From: an uncultured Bacillota bacterium
GTDB lineage: Bacteria; Bacillota_I; Bacilli_A; RFN20; CAG-826
Assembly (NCBI GenBank): GCA_949298295.1
Contig: CASFWS010000008.1
Coordinates: 1-18,489 of the forward strand
Length of the DNA stretch: 18,489 nucleotides
Direction of reading: 5' to 3'
Position numbers and translations under genes: made by a program
Shown: positions 1 to 7,644 of the stretch, one piece after another
How the letters are laid out: every line of letters begins with the position of its first letter
Numbering within the stretch: position 1 is the first letter of the stretch
Notes under the pieces: generated by a model
The model's input: the letters and a program-made list of their open reading frames with translations, nothing else
Told to the model about the DNA's origin: nothing
Databases searched by the model: none

Positions 1-696
1 GACCCGGAATACGCCGCCCACCTTGGCGTCGATATCGATGAACTTATCCTTTCCCAGCCCGACAGCGGGGAACAGGCTCTTGAAATCGTCGATATGCTCG
101 CCTCTTCCGGTGCCATCGACATCATAGTCGTCGACTCGGTCGCCGCCCTCGTCCCCCAAGCCGAGCTCGACGGGGTCATGTCGGACAACCAAGTCGGCCT
201 TCAGGCCCGCCTCATGTCCAAGGGCATGCGGAAGCTGGCCGGCATCCTGGCCAAGAGCCAATGCCTTGTCATATTTATCAACCAACTCCGCGAGAAAGTC
301 GGCGTCGTTTATGGGAATCCGGAGACGACGACCGGCGGCCGGGCCCTCAAGTTTTATGCTTCGATCCGCCTCGACATCCGGCGGGCTGAAGCCATCAAGA
401 ACGGCTCGGAAATCGTCGGGAACTCGGTCCGGGTCAAGGTAGTGAAGAACAAGGTGGCTCCGCCTTTCAAGAGCTGCACCATCGAGATCGTTTACGGCAA
501 AGGCATTTCCAAGAGCGGGGAGATCGTCGATCTCGGGGTCGAATACGGCCTTCTCAAGAAGAGCGGCAACTGGTACCAGCTCGGCGAGGACAAGATCGGC
601 AACGGCAAGGAGGCGGCCAAGGGCTACCTCGAAGCCAATCCCGAGACGATGAAGAAACTCGAGGACGAAATCGTCGTCAAGCTGAAGGGCGAATGA
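1..696 (+). CDS. recA: RecA recombinase, 5'-truncated by window edge
   Basis: RecA forms ATP-dependent filaments on single-stranded DNA, drives homologous strand exchange and stimulates LexA-type self-cleavage. Reading frame 1 is open from base 1 and starts at a point equivalent to about residue 100 of E. coli RecA (DPEYAAHLGVDID). The Walker B region (IDIIVVDSVAALVPQAEL), the L2 DNA-binding loop (GNPETTTGGRALKFYAS) and the RLDIRRAE and VKVVKNKVAPPF segments are all present, so the family call is certain. The L1 loop reads MSDNQVG where E. coli has IGDSHMG. The protein ends soon after the C-terminal domain (VVKLKGE), without the acidic tail of E. coli RecA. An internal ATG at 94 is not the true start. 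A rho-independent terminator follows directly, so recA is not cotranscribed with the next gene. Confidence 0.98.
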   Translation, partial: DPEYAAHLGVDIDELILSQPDSGEQALEIVDMLASSGAIDIIVVDSVAALVPQAELDGVMSDNQVGLQARLMSKGMRKLAGILAKSQCLVIFINQLREKVGVVYGNPETTTGGRALKFYASIRLDIRRAEAIKNGSEIVGNSVRVKVVKNKVAPPFKSCTIEIVYGKGISKSGEIVDLGVEYGLLKKSGNWYQLGEDKIGNGKEAAKGYLEANPETMKKLEDEIVVKLKGE

Positions 697-700
697 AGGA

Positions 701-723
701 GGGGGAGCAATCCCCCCTTTTTT
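701..723 (+). terminator. Rho-independent terminator of recA
   Basis: A perfect 6-bp stem (GGGGGA at 701-706 with TCCCCC at 711-716) is closed by a GCAA tetraloop and followed by C and six T residues. It begins four bases after the recA stop codon. Confidence 0.9.
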
Positions 724-769
724 GCTGCCGATTCGCTTTGGGAAGCCCTTTTGCCCCCTCAATGGTCGC

Positions 770-798
770 TTGTTTTCCTTACGATATTTGCTTAGAAC
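770..798 (+). promoter_or_regulatory. Weak candidate promoter for the downstream lipoprotein gene
   Basis: TTGTTT at 770-775 and TAGAAC at 793-798 are separated by 17 bases and could serve as -35 and -10 boxes, each only a partial match to consensus. A promoter is expected between the recA terminator and the gene at 841. The ribosome-binding site AGGGAGG lies at 827-833. Confidence 0.25.
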
Positions 799-840
799 GG
801 CAAATCGTCCAAAATAGGGGCGTTTTAGGGAGGTTTTCTC

Positions 841-2508
841 ATGAAACGAATGTTTTTTGGGGGTATTGCCCTCGCCCTTCTCCTGACTTCGTGCGGGAAC
901 GAAGGTCCGCAAGGGGTCTTCGAAAAGGCGTTGGTCGATGCCAATTTGCCCGAGGAAACCGCGCTTTTCTATTCTTCGGCCCAGAAGGAAAACCTCGACC
1001 TTCAAAGCGCCCTTGGCTCCGGCTACGTCCTCGCGGAGGACCTTTCCTTGAGTCGGGGAGCGGCGGTGTATTCGGCCCCGAACGGGGGGCACATGGTCTA
1101 TTCCCTTTATACCGGCGAGGCCATCGGGACTTCCTTCGACGGATCCTATTCCGTCTACGATAGCGACGTCGCCGGCTTCTACCTTTACTGCGAAGACGGG
1201 GAAACGGCCGCCGTCTACGACGGCCTCGGGAACTGTCTTTACGAAGGAACCCCCGTTTTGGGCCTCACCTTTTCCGAAGGCTACCGCAACGGGCAATACG
1301 AAGTGCGGATGTCCGGCCTTGACGGCTCCATGGGGCTCGTCGACCAAACGCATTGCTACGTTCCCTCAGAGGAGGGCGACATGGTCCCCGTCCTCGTCGA
1401 ATGGTCGCTTGCCCAATTCCCCGGGAGCACCTCCACGGCGATTGACCTTTCCCCTTACGGCCTCGAGGGAATGAGCCTCGTTAATAGAGGCGACTGGACT
1501 TGCTACGTCGTTGACGGAATCGGCGAGATAAGGAGCTTCTTCACCCTTCCCTATTATCCGTACGCCTCCTCCTCGAGCGGCTACTTTGCCGGCGGCTATC
1601 TAGTAGGTCAGTGCTCAATCCCCCTTCTCGAGGATGCGGAGGAGTACAGCTATTTCCGCGAGGGAACCAAGTACGACCTCGTCGGCTATCGAATCGACTT
1701 ATTGAGCGGGAACGTCGAGTACTTCGAGCCCGGCTATGTCATCTCTTCTTCCTCGTCATCGGGGGTACTAAGGACCAACGAAGTCGTCAACGATCAAGGC
1801 GGGTTGCCGACCCTTGTTCCTTTGTCGGTCACCCTTATCACCGAGCGCAAGGCCCTCGGCGCTTTGGTCGAGGTCCTTCTCGACGCCAGCGGGAACATCG
1901 CCTACGAAACCAACGGGGTCGCCCTCAATGCTTTCGTCAGGATGGGCAACGGATCGTATTTCAACTACGAGAGCCGCTGCCTTTACGACGAAAACCTCGT
2001 TCTTCTTCATGACCTTTCCGGCCTGACGGCGACCTACCTTGCCGGACCCGATGCCATCCTCCTCCAAAGCGGGACGATGGAGGCCCTCCTTTCCCCCGAC
2101 GGAACCTTCCTCCTTCCCTTTGCCGAGCAGTCGATCGTTGCCCCGTCCGAAGGCTACCCCATCGTCTACTGCCTTGGGACCGACACCCTTCGCTCCTATG
2201 AGGTAAACTACGGCGAGGAAGGCTATGCTCTAGGCAATTCCGTCCTCCTCAAGAACCTCGCCGACGGGTATTCCTACGCCCTTTCCGAAGCCGGGTTCGG
2301 CCTCTATTCCCTCGTCGGGCTAAACGGGGAAGGAAGCCTCGCGAGCCTCGACGTCTACTTCAATAACGAGTGCCTCGACAGCCGGTCTGGGACCCTCTCC
2401 GTCGATATTACGAGAAAGGCTCCGAGCCTTGGACGCGGCTACGTCCGGATGGACATCGGCGATGGAAGCGGGGAAGAAGAGACGCTCCTTTATCGTTTCG
2501 AAGCGTAG
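841..2508 (+). CDS. Predicted surface lipoprotein of unknown function
   Basis: I do not recognise a named family. The first 18 residues are a lipoprotein signal peptide: positively charged MKR, a hydrophobic run, then the lipobox LTSC with Cys18 as the lipidation site. The remaining ~535 residues have no membrane segment and are rich in Tyr, Gly and Ser. Short beta-strand-like units recur in the pattern 'GxYxVYDxxGxxLYEG', for example around residues 100-135 and 340-395; this loosely resembles WG-repeat or beta-propeller proteins, but the fold is an inference. The ATG at 841 is supported by AGGGAGG seven bases upstream. The gene stands alone between the recA terminator and the rny operon. It probably acts on the outer face of the cytoplasmic membrane. 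Confidence 0.85.
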   Translation: MKRMFFGGIALALLLTSCGNEGPQGVFEKALVDANLPEETALFYSSAQKENLDLQSALGSGYVLAEDLSLSRGAAVYSAPNGGHMVYSLYTGEAIGTSFDGSYSVYDSDVAGFYLYCEDGETAAVYDGLGNCLYEGTPVLGLTFSEGYRNGQYEVRMSGLDGSMGLVDQTHCYVPSEEGDMVPVLVEWSLAQFPGSTSTAIDLSPYGLEGMSLVNRGDWTCYVVDGIGEIRSFFTLPYYPYASSSSGYFAGGYLVGQCSIPLLEDAEEYSYFREGTKYDLVGYRIDLLSGNVEYFEPGYVISSSSSSGVLRTNEVVNDQGGLPTLVPLSVTLITERKALGALVEVLLDASGNIAYETNGVALNAFVRMGNGSYFNYESRCLYDENLVLLHDLSGLTATYLAGPDAILLQSGTMEALLSPDGTFLLPFAEQSIVAPSEGYPIVYCLGTDTLRSYEVNYGEEGYALGNSVLLKNLADGYSYALSEAGFGLYSLVGLNGEGSLASLDVYFNNECLDSRSGTLSVDITRKAPSLGRGYVRMDIGDGSGEEETLLYRFEA

Positions 2509-2669
2509 GCCGCTATGGCGGAAGGCGGCGAAGAAGGATACAATCCTTAACGAGCCTTCCCGCCCGGAATCTCGATCTGTCATGGGCCTCGCCCATTTCA
2601 ATAGAGCGCAATCGACATCTTTTGCCTGAATGTAACCCCGGAACGGAGGTCTCGTAAGGAGAACCACCG

Positions 2670-4250
2670 ATGTTTTATCTCGACATTTCCGAAACGGTGC
2701 TCGGCCTTTCGATTGCCGGCGCTTTCCTCGTCGGGGCGGCCCTTATCGCCGTCCTCTTCCTCGTCCTTGGGCCCAAGCTCGCCAAGAAGAACGCCAACCG
2801 CGAGGCCAAGCAGATTCTGAAGGAGGCCGAGACGAAGGCCGAAAGGATCAAGAAGAACGCCGAGCTCGACGCCAAACAAGCCGCCTTCGAGAAGAAGCAG
2901 GAAACCCAGAACGAAATCCGCGAGATGAAGAGCGAAGTCCTCGCCCAGCAAAACAACCTCGCGATGCGGGAAAAGACGATCGACCAGCGCGACCGCGCCC
3001 TTCTCGAACGGGAGAAGGCCATTGAGGAGAAAAACGAAATCCTCGCTTCGAAGATCGCCGCCAACGACCGGAAGGCCGAAGACCTCGACAAAAAGATCCA
3101 GGACATCATTGCCGAGCTCGAGAAAGTCTCCGGCATGTCGACGAAGGAAGCCCATGACGAAATCATGGCCCGGGTCGAAAGCCGGATGGCCAGCGAAATC
3201 GCCTCTTACATCAAAAACGCCGAGGACGAGGCCCGCGACACGGCCGAGGCCAAGGCCAAGGAGCTCCTGAGCCTCGCTTGCGACAAGTACGCCCAGGAAG
3301 TCACGACCGAGCGGACGGTGGCCGTCATTGCCCTGCCGACCGACGAGTTGAAGGGCCGGATCATTGGCCGCGAAGGAAGGAACATCCGCGTCCTCGAGCA
3401 GACCCTCGGGGTCGACCTCGTCATCGACGATACCCCGGAGGCCATCACCGTCTCCTGCTTTAACCCGATTCGCCGGGAAATCGCCCGGCGGACCCTCGAG
3501 GCCCTCGTTCGCGATGGGCGGATCCAGCCGGGGAGAATCGAGGACATCGCCGCCAAGATGAAGAAGGAAGTCGAAACCGAGACTGCCAAGGCCGGCGAAG
3601 AGGCCGCCAACAAGCTCGGCCTTCCGCGGATCCGCCGCGAGCTCCTCGCCCAGCTCGGGAAGCTCAAGTACCGGACCTCCTATGGTCAAAACGCCCTCAT
3701 GCATTCTGTTGAGGTCGCCCATCTCTCGGGTATCATGGCCGCCGAGCTCGGCCTTGACCAGAACCTCGCCAAGCGGGCGGGCCTCCTCCACGACATCGGG
3801 AAGGCCGTCGACTTCGAAGCCGAGGGCAGCCACGTCGCCCTCGGGGCCGATCTCGCTAGGAAGTTCGGGGAGCCCGACGTCGTTGTCAACGCCATCGAGT
3901 CCCATCACGGGGACGTCGAGGCCAAGTACGTCATTTCTCACCTCGTGGCGGCGGCCGATACCCTTTCGGCAGCTCGTCCCGGGGCCCGGAGCGAGACGAT
4001 GGAAACCTATGTCAAGCGGATTGCCCAGCTCGAGGAAATCGCCAAGGGCTTCGACGGGGTCCAGCAAGCCTATGCCGTACAGGCCGGGCGCGAGATCAGG
4101 GTCATGGTCATCCCCGAGAAGGTTTCCGATAGCGACGCCGTCAAGCTGGCCGTCCAGATGAAGGACAAGATCGAGTCGACGATGACCTATCCCGGCCAGA
4201 TCAAGGTCAACGTCATCCGGGAATACCGGGCGGTGGAGACGGCCAAGTAA
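2670..4250 (+). CDS. rny: Ribonuclease Y
   Basis: RNase Y is the membrane-anchored endoribonuclease that starts decay and processing of many mRNAs in Bacillota. The 526-residue protein matches the family length (520 in B. subtilis). In order: an N-terminal membrane segment (about residues 10-33), a long charged coiled coil (about 38-200), a KH RNA-binding domain with GRIIGREGRNIR at 229-240, and an HD phosphohydrolase domain with the catalytic His374-Asp375 in LLHDIGK and a second metal-binding HH in ESHHGD. All catalytic features are intact. TAAGGAGA at 2655-2662 sets the start. It leads a compact operon: ymdB begins two bases after its stop. In B. subtilis the specificity of this enzyme is tuned by the YlbF-YmcA-YaaT complex, which matters for the domain fused to MiaB downstream. 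Confidence 0.98.
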   Translation: MFYLDISETVLGLSIAGAFLVGAALIAVLFLVLGPKLAKKNANREAKQILKEAETKAERIKKNAELDAKQAAFEKKQETQNEIREMKSEVLAQQNNLAMREKTIDQRDRALLEREKAIEEKNEILASKIAANDRKAEDLDKKIQDIIAELEKVSGMSTKEAHDEIMARVESRMASEIASYIKNAEDEARDTAEAKAKELLSLACDKYAQEVTTERTVAVIALPTDELKGRIIGREGRNIRVLEQTLGVDLVIDDTPEAITVSCFNPIRREIARRTLEALVRDGRIQPGRIEDIAAKMKKEVETETAKAGEEAANKLGLPRIRRELLAQLGKLKYRTSYGQNALMHSVEVAHLSGIMAAELGLDQNLAKRAGLLHDIGKAVDFEAEGSHVALGADLARKFGEPDVVVNAIESHHGDVEAKYVISHLVAAADTLSAARPGARSETMETYVKRIAQLEEIAKGFDGVQQAYAVQAGREIRVMVIPEKVSDSDAVKLAVQMKDKIESTMTYPGQIKVNVIREYRAVETAK

Positions 4251-4251
4251 A

Positions 4252-5049
4252 ATGCGCGTTCTCTTCTTCGGGGACGTCGTCGGAAGGAGCGGGCTAAAGG
4301 CCCTCTCCTTCTTTTTAGGCCCTCTCAAGGAAGAGACGAAAGCCGACTTCGTCATCGTAAACGGGGAGAACGCCGCTCTTGACGGCCGCGGGCTCACCTA
4401 TGACGACTACCTTGAAATCTATGGGGCGGGGGCCGATTGCGTGACCCTAGGCAACCACTTCGACCGGAAAGGGGACATTCTCGCCCATCTCGACGAGGAA
4501 AAGGGACTCGTCCGGCCAGCCGGCTGGCTCGAGGAGAAGCGGGGGCTTGCCTCCCGGGTCTACTACGTGGAAGGCCACGGGCGCATCCGGGTGAGCAACG
4601 TCCTTGGTCAAGGGATGATGGACCGCGACTATGCCTCACCTTACGAGGCTATCGATACCATCCTCCGGGAAAGTGACGAAGAAGTCCATTTTGTCGATTT
4701 CCATGCCGAGTCGACGAGCGAGAAAGGCCTTTTCGCCCATTACGTGGCCGGAAGGGTCTCGGCCGTCCTTGGGACCCATACCCATGTCCAGACTTCCGAC
4801 GAGCGAATTTTAGAGGGGCATACGGCCTTCATAAGCGATATCGGGATGTGCGGGGACTACGAGGGTATCATCGGCTTCGATGCCCAAACGACACTCGACA
4901 AGTTCATCCGCGGAAAGCGGCTTTCCATCCGCCCCGGAAGCGGGGATGTCGGGATGGTGAATGCCGTCCTTATCGACGTCGACGAGCATAGCGGGGCCGC
5001 GCGGAACATCGAGCGGATCAATCGAAAGGAAAGATATGAGCATCAATAG
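4252..5049 (+). CDS. ymdB: YmdB-type metallophosphodiesterase
   Basis: This calcineurin-like phosphodiesterase family includes B. subtilis YmdB, a 2',3'-cyclic nucleotide phosphodiesterase influencing biofilm formation and motility. The 265 residues match the family length (264). Visible metal-site motifs are GD at 7-8, NGENA with Glu39 (the position mutated in B. subtilis catalytic mutants), GNH at 67-69, DFHAE with His151, and GTHTH at 174-178. The family GNHxWDK stretch reads GNHFDRKGD here. The gene starts two bases after the rny stop and ends 14 bases into miaB, so the three are almost certainly cotranscribed. The same rny-ymdB pairing occurs in many Bacilli. A purine-rich GTGGAGA inside the rny end probably serves as the ribosome-binding site. 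Confidence 0.95.
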   Translation: MRVLFFGDVVGRSGLKALSFFLGPLKEETKADFVIVNGENAALDGRGLTYDDYLEIYGAGADCVTLGNHFDRKGDILAHLDEEKGLVRPAGWLEEKRGLASRVYYVEGHGRIRVSNVLGQGMMDRDYASPYEAIDTILRESDEEVHFVDFHAESTSEKGLFAHYVAGRVSAVLGTHTHVQTSDERILEGHTAFISDIGMCGDYEGIIGFDAQTTLDKFIRGKRLSIRPGSGDVGMVNAVLIDVDEHSGAARNIERINRKERYEHQ

Positions 5050-6766
5050 GCTATCGGTCGCCTGCGAGGCGTTAGCTGCCGGGCGGACGGAGACGAAGCG
5101 GACGCGCTTCGACGGGAAGATTCCCGCTATTCTTAAGGCAAAGTACGAAGGCAAGGCCTATTTTGTCAAAACGTACGGCTGCCAAGGCAACGTCCGGGAC
5201 GGGGAGACGATGGCGGGGCTCCTTGCTCTCCTCGGGATGCACGAGGCGAAAGAGGAAAAGGAAGCCTCGATTGCCATCATCAACACCTGTGCCGTCCGGG
5301 AAAACGCCGAAGAGAAGATTTACGGCGAAATCGGCCTCTACAAGGAAAATTACCAAAAGGACAAGGATTTTGCGTTGGTTATCGCCGGCTGCGCGATGGC
5401 CATCGACGGGCTTGGCGAGGAAATCATGGCCCGTTACCCCTGGGTGAAGCTAGTCATCTCGACCCACGAGGTCGGGGACCTTCTTTCCCTTTTGGCGGAA
5501 GCCCTCGAAAGGAGAACGATCAACGTCCGCCCCCTCCTCGGGGAAATCGTCGAGGGGCTTCCGGTCCGGCGGCTCGACGAGAACAAAGCCTATGTGAACA
5601 TTTCCTTCGGCTGCGACAAGTTCTGCACCTATTGCATCGTTCCCTATGCCCGGGGCCGCGAGCGGAGCCGGAAGAAGGAAGACATCCTTGAAGAATGCCG
5701 GGAACTCGTCTCCTCCGGCTACAAGGAAATCACCCTCCTTGGCCAAAACGTCAATTCTTATGGGCTCGATAGCAAAGACGGCTATCTTTTCGCCGACCTT
5801 CTCCGCGAGGTTGCCGCGACGGGCATTCCCCGCCTTCGCTTCCTTACTTCCTACCCGAGCGTCTTCAACCGCGAGATGGCCGAGGCGATGGCCGCCTGTC
5901 CCAATGTCTGCCCCTCTCTCCATTTCCCCGTCCAAAGCGGGTCGACCTCTTGCCTCCGGCGGATGGGGCGGCGTTATAGCCGCGAGGAATATCTCGAGCG
6001 ATTAAGGGAAATCCGCTCGATCGTCCCCGGATTGGCCGTCTCGACCGACATCATCGTCGGCTTCCCGGGGGAGAGCGAAGAAGAGTTCGCCGAAACCCTT
6101 TCCCTCGTCGAGGAGGCCGGCTACGCCTCGGCCTTCACCTTCATTTACTCCCCGCGCCCGGGAACCCCGGCCGCGAGGATGGAACAGGTTCCGCCCGAGG
6201 TGAGCCATGAGCGCTTCCTCCGCCTCAAGGACGCGGTGGAACGCTCGACTTCCGCCTATGCCGCGACCTTTGTCGGGAAAACGGTCGAGGTCCTTGTCGA
6301 CGGCCCTTCCAAGAAAGATTCCGGCATCCTTTCGGGCTACACGGTCGAGGGGAAACTCGTCAACTTCCCGGGGCCTTCCTATCTCAAGGGGTGCCTCGTT
6401 AAGACGAAGATCATCGAAAGCAAGACTTTCCACCTTCGGGGAGAACTCGCCGAAGACCCCCTCTTTGCCAAGGCCCGGGACGTTTCCTATCTCCTTTCCC
6501 TCCAAGAGGAAACAAAGCTCGCGAAATCCAAGATCGCCGACCCTTCGAGCCTTGCCCACCTCCGGGAAATCGACGAGAAGCTGAAAGCCGCCCAGAAGAA
6601 GCTGGCCCTCGCCATCGGGAATGCCGAAGCCCACAAGAAAGCCAAGGAGGAATACGAGCTTCTCCTTTCATCCATCGAAAGCGATCCCCTGGCCGTCAAT
6701 TACCGCCGGGAACACGCCTACCTCGCCGACGAATTGGCGACGATTCGAGGAATGCTGGAACGATGA
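5036..6766 (+). CDS. miaB: MiaB methylthiotransferase fused to a C-terminal YmcA/RicA-like (Com_YlbF) domain
   Basis: MiaB is a radical-SAM enzyme that adds the 2-methylthio group to i6A37 in tRNAs reading UNN codons. The N-terminal UPF0004 domain has three cluster cysteines (Cys49 in TYGCQGN, Cys85 in NTCAV, Cys119 in AGCAM). The radical-SAM CxxxCxxC is Cys193/Cys197/Cys200 in FGCDKFCTYC, and a TRAM domain begins near residue 412. At 576 residues it is longer than usual (509 in B. subtilis, 474 in E. coli). The surplus is a helical, charged tail from about residue 471, ending with DPLAVNYRREHAYLADELATI, which resembles the conserved end of YmcA/YlbF proteins. The ATG at 5036, with AAAGGA upstream, is preferred over an in-frame ATG at 4961 deep inside ymdB. 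The stop overlaps the miaA start (ATGA). Confidence 0.95.
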   Translation: MSINRLSVACEALAAGRTETKRTRFDGKIPAILKAKYEGKAYFVKTYGCQGNVRDGETMAGLLALLGMHEAKEEKEASIAIINTCAVRENAEEKIYGEIGLYKENYQKDKDFALVIAGCAMAIDGLGEEIMARYPWVKLVISTHEVGDLLSLLAEALERRTINVRPLLGEIVEGLPVRRLDENKAYVNISFGCDKFCTYCIVPYARGRERSRKKEDILEECRELVSSGYKEITLLGQNVNSYGLDSKDGYLFADLLREVAATGIPRLRFLTSYPSVFNREMAEAMAACPNVCPSLHFPVQSGSTSCLRRMGRRYSREEYLERLREIRSIVPGLAVSTDIIVGFPGESEEEFAETLSLVEEAGYASAFTFIYSPRPGTPAARMEQVPPEVSHERFLRLKDAVERSTSAYAATFVGKTVEVLVDGPSKKDSGILSGYTVEGKLVNFPGPSYLKGCLVKTKIIESKTFHLRGELAEDPLFAKARDVSYLLSLQEETKLAKSKIADPSSLAHLREIDEKLKAAQKKLALAIGNAEAHKKAKEEYELLLSSIESDPLAVNYRREHAYLADELATIRGMLER

Positions 6767-7644
6767 TCGTTTCTCTTCTCGGAGCCACGGCCTCGGGCAA
6801 AAGCGCCCTCGCCCTCGCCCTCGCCAAGCGCTTCGACCTTGTCATCGTCAACGCCGATCCCTTCCAGACTTACCGGAGGATGGACATCCTTTCGGCCGCG
6901 CCGGGCAAGGAGGAAAGGGAGGAAGCACCCCATCTCCTTTACGGCTTCCAAGAGCCCGATCGCCCCTACGACATCGCCGCTTATCAGAATGATGCCCGAG
7001 CGGCCATCAAGGACGTTCAAAAAGAGGGAAAGGTTCCTCTTTTGGTCGGGGGAAGCGGCCTCTACATGCGGGCCGCGACCTTCAACTATTCCCTTCCCAA
7101 GGAAGTGAACAAAACCGACATGAGCCGCTTTTCCGCCTATTCGGACGGAGATTTGCATGCGGTTTTGGCCAAACTCGACCCGAAGGAGGCAGCCAAGATC
7201 CACCCCCATAACCGCGTGCGCGCCCATCGGGCCATCGAGCTCATCCTCCAGACCGGAAAAAGGAAAAGCGACCTTTTCGCGGAGAAGCCGGCGGTCCTCG
7301 AGAGAACCCTTTTCCTTTGGCTTCGCCTTCCCCGGGAAGAAATCTACCGGCGGATCGACGAGCGGATCGCGTCGATGGTAGAGGCCGGGCTTCTCGCTGA
7401 GGTAAAGGGCCTCGTGGAACGTTACGGCTACGACGCCCCGGGCCTAAGGGCCATCGGGGCCAAGGAGCTTTTCCCCTGCCTAAGGGGCGAGAAGAGCTTC
7501 GACGAATGCCTTCAAGCCCTTCGGATGGCGACTCGGCACTACGTCAAGCGGCAGGAAACGTTCTTTCTCCATCAATTCCCCTGCGTGGAAGTCCATAATG
7601 AAAGCGAAGCTTATGAACGGGTCTCTGCCTTCCTTTCGCGATAG
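6763..7644 (+). CDS. miaA: tRNA dimethylallyltransferase MiaA
   Basis: MiaA transfers the dimethylallyl group from DMAPP to N6 of A37 in tRNAs reading UNN codons, giving i6A, the substrate of MiaB encoded just upstream. The 293 residues fit the family. The P-loop is GATASGKS at 7-14. The catalytic-Asp motif, normally DSxQ, reads DPFQ (Asp32-Gln35) and is followed by YRRMDI. GGSGLYM, IHPHNRVRAHRAIEL, the AIGAKEL stretch (usually GYKE) and the C-terminal KRQETFF motif (family RQxTWF) all align. Asp32 is kept, but the neighbouring Ser-to-Pro change and the Tyr-to-Ala change in GAKE are unusual. The start overlaps the miaB stop by four bases, implying translational coupling. Confidence 0.95.
   Translation: MIVSLLGATASGKSALALALAKRFDLVIVNADPFQTYRRMDILSAAPGKEEREEAPHLLYGFQEPDRPYDIAAYQNDARAAIKDVQKEGKVPLLVGGSGLYMRAATFNYSLPKEVNKTDMSRFSAYSDGDLHAVLAKLDPKEAAKIHPHNRVRAHRAIELILQTGKRKSDLFAEKPAVLERTLFLWLRLPREEIYRRIDERIASMVEAGLLAEVKGLVERYGYDAPGLRAIGAKELFPCLRGEKSFDECLQALRMATRHYVKRQETFFLHQFPCVEVHNESEAYERVSAFLSR

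Noticed and set aside
693..1163. 156-codon frame overlapping the start of the first lipoprotein gene
   Set aside because: It is Arg/Gly/Pro-rich, has no motif and runs across the recA terminator and into a well-supported gene.
2582..2596. ATGGGC-CTC-GCCCAT hairpin after the first lipoprotein gene
   Set aside because: The loop is only three bases and just TTC follows, so it is a poor terminator and was not annotated.
2598..4397. 599-codon open frame antisense to rny
   Set aside because: It mirrors the G/C third-position bias of a coiled-coil gene; its product is low-complexity Gly/Leu/Asp-rich sequence without motifs, and rny is certain.
4961..5035. Longer miaB start inside ymdB
   Set aside because: The extra 25 residues are Ser/Thr-rich shadow sequence; ATG 5036 has AAAGGA upstream and a typical short overlap.
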